A stretch of DNA of 5,865 nt, from assembly GCA_027016055.1 (NCBI GenBank), contig JALWBF010000157.1:1376-7240 (forward strand), in the 5' to 3' direction. The notes beneath the pieces were generated by a model, which was given only the letters and a program-made list of their open reading frames with translations, ran no database searches and had not been told where the DNA came from. This DNA comes from Archaeoglobaceae archaeon (GTDB taxonomy: Archaea; Halobacteriota; Archaeoglobi; Archaeoglobales; Archaeoglobaceae). Below, in pieces: positions 5,091 to 5,865 of this stretch. Position 1 is the first letter of the stretch. Each line of letters begins with the position of its first letter. Both the position numbers and the translations under genes were made by a program.

Positions 5091-5858
5091 ATGCGTCAGG
5101 TGTTCATATACATGGTCGGGACGGCTGGATCCGGAAAGACGTATCTCACGAAAGCGTTTTCGGAATGGCTCGATTTCAAGAAGCTGGACAACATCACGGT
5201 TAACCTCGATCCCGGTGCGGATAACCTTCCCTATAATCCTGACATAGACGTTAGAGACTGGTTCACACTTGCCGACATCATGGAGAAATACGAAGTCGGT
5301 CCGAACGGAGCTCAGATAATAGGAGCCGATCTGATCAGCACTATAGCGAAAGATATTAAGGATGAGATAGAATACGAGGATTCACCCTACGTAATAATCG
5401 ATACTCCGGGCCAAATGGAGCTGTTTACGCTAAGAAGCAGTAGCGATATACTGTTAAGAATGCTCGGCAAGGAGAACAGCGTCATGGTTTATCTGTTCGA
5501 TCCAGTTATATCAAAAACGCCGTCCGGTTTTCTATCTCTACTCTTTATGTGCTCCTCGGCCATCTTCAGACTGAACATCCCCCAAATTCCGGTGCTTGCA
5601 AAATCGGATCTGCTCGAGGAACATGAGTTGGAGAAGATAATTAAGTGGAGCAGAGATCCCGACGCTTTATACGATGATCTGCTCAAGGAATCGGAGAAGG
5701 TTCTAAGCGGCGAACTCTTCCACATGCTGAGGGAGCTGGGACTCTTCCGCCCGCTTATTCCGGTTTCTGCAATTACGGGCTACGGAATGGACGACATATA
5801 CGACGGCATTCAGGAATTATTCTACGGAGGAGACGATCTTGAGAGGATAATATACTGA
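5091..5858 (+). CDS. GPN-loop GTPase (Gpn/Npa3/XAB1 family)
   Basis: With the ATG at 5091 the protein has 255 residues. The order of motifs is P-loop GTAGSGKT (10-17), NLDPGA (38-43), the family-defining GPN-loop GPNGA (70-74), switch II DTPGQMELF (104-112), AKSD (170-173) in the place of the base-reading N/TKxD motif, and SAITG (226-230) at the G5 position. Archaeal members such as Pyrococcus abyssi PAB0955 are homodimers; eukaryotic Gpn1-3 act in assembly and nuclear import of RNA polymerase II. The archaeal role is unproven. The first residue of AKSD is Ala where Asn or Thr is expected. An ATG at 5073 would add MLILPF. I prefer 5091 because homologues start just before the P-loop strand and a TATA-like element fits. 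It lies 32 bases after the DHPS-like gene on the same strand. Confidence 0.92.
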   Translation: MRQVFIYMVGTAGSGKTYLTKAFSEWLDFKKLDNITVNLDPGADNLPYNPDIDVRDWFTLADIMEKYEVGPNGAQIIGADLISTIAKDIKDEIEYEDSPYVIIDTPGQMELFTLRSSSDILLRMLGKENSVMVYLFDPVISKTPSGFLSLLFMCSSAIFRLNIPQIPVLAKSDLLEEHELEKIIKWSRDPDALYDDLLKESEKVLSGELFHMLRELGLFRPLIPVSAITGYGMDDIYDGIQELFYGGDDLERIIY

Positions 5859-5865
5859 AGGTTTA

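Noticed and set aside
1..5865. tRNA, rRNA, CRISPR array, integrase or toxin-antitoxin pair
   Set aside because: I found no cloverleaf arms, no regularly spaced repeats and no matching protein motifs on either strand by eye; a covariance-model search would be needed to exclude small ncRNAs.

Overview
The window looks like chromosomal DNA of a hyperthermophilic euryarchaeon, most probably of the order Archaeoglobales. It encodes Alba, a translin/Trax-family nuclease, the archaeal RNase P subunit Rnp4, a GPN-loop GTPase and the archaea-specific dihydropteroate-synthase-related protein found in tetrahydromethanopterin users. Arginine is encoded mostly by AGA/AGG, ATA is common for isoleucine, and the proteins are rich in charged residues. 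The genus is not settled by the sequence; a moderate G+C Archaeoglobus-like genome is my inference.

Layout: (1) 1-312, minus strand: the N-terminal 104 residues of a SpoIIM/DUF95 membrane protein running off the left edge. (2) 313-400: a divergent promoter region. (3) 401-673: alba, the only gene here with a good Shine-Dalgarno sequence, followed by a T-rich terminator. (4) 764-1381: translin/Trax-family protein, converging on (5) purB (adenylosuccinate lyase, 1374-2714, minus strand) with an 8-base overlap of the 3' ends. (6) A 50-base divergent gap whose single AT element is placed to act as TATA box in both directions. (7) 2765-3097 rnp4 and 3101-3517 a YlbF-family protein, probably one operon. 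(8) A very AT-rich 116-base gap with an 11-base direct repeat. (9) 3634-5058 dihydropteroate-synthase-like protein and 5091-5858 GPN-loop GTPase, in the same direction.

Four of the eight genes point to RNA metabolism: Alba (whose fold is shared by the eukaryotic RNase P subunits Rpp20/Rpp25), a translin/Trax nuclease (eukaryotic C3PO removes RNase P leader fragments), Rnp4/Rpp21, and YlbF (bacterial homologues steer RNase Y). purB sits among them as a purine-synthesis housekeeping gene. The DHPS-like protein probably belongs to pterin C1-carrier synthesis. The GPN GTPase belongs to a family that in eukaryotes assembles RNA polymerase. Most transcription units look leaderless, with a TATA-like element 25-27 bases before the start codon. 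I saw no mobile element, CRISPR array, tRNA, rRNA or sign of recent transfer. This is mostly core archaeal genome, and the possible novelty is in gene grouping and promoter architecture rather than an obvious new system.
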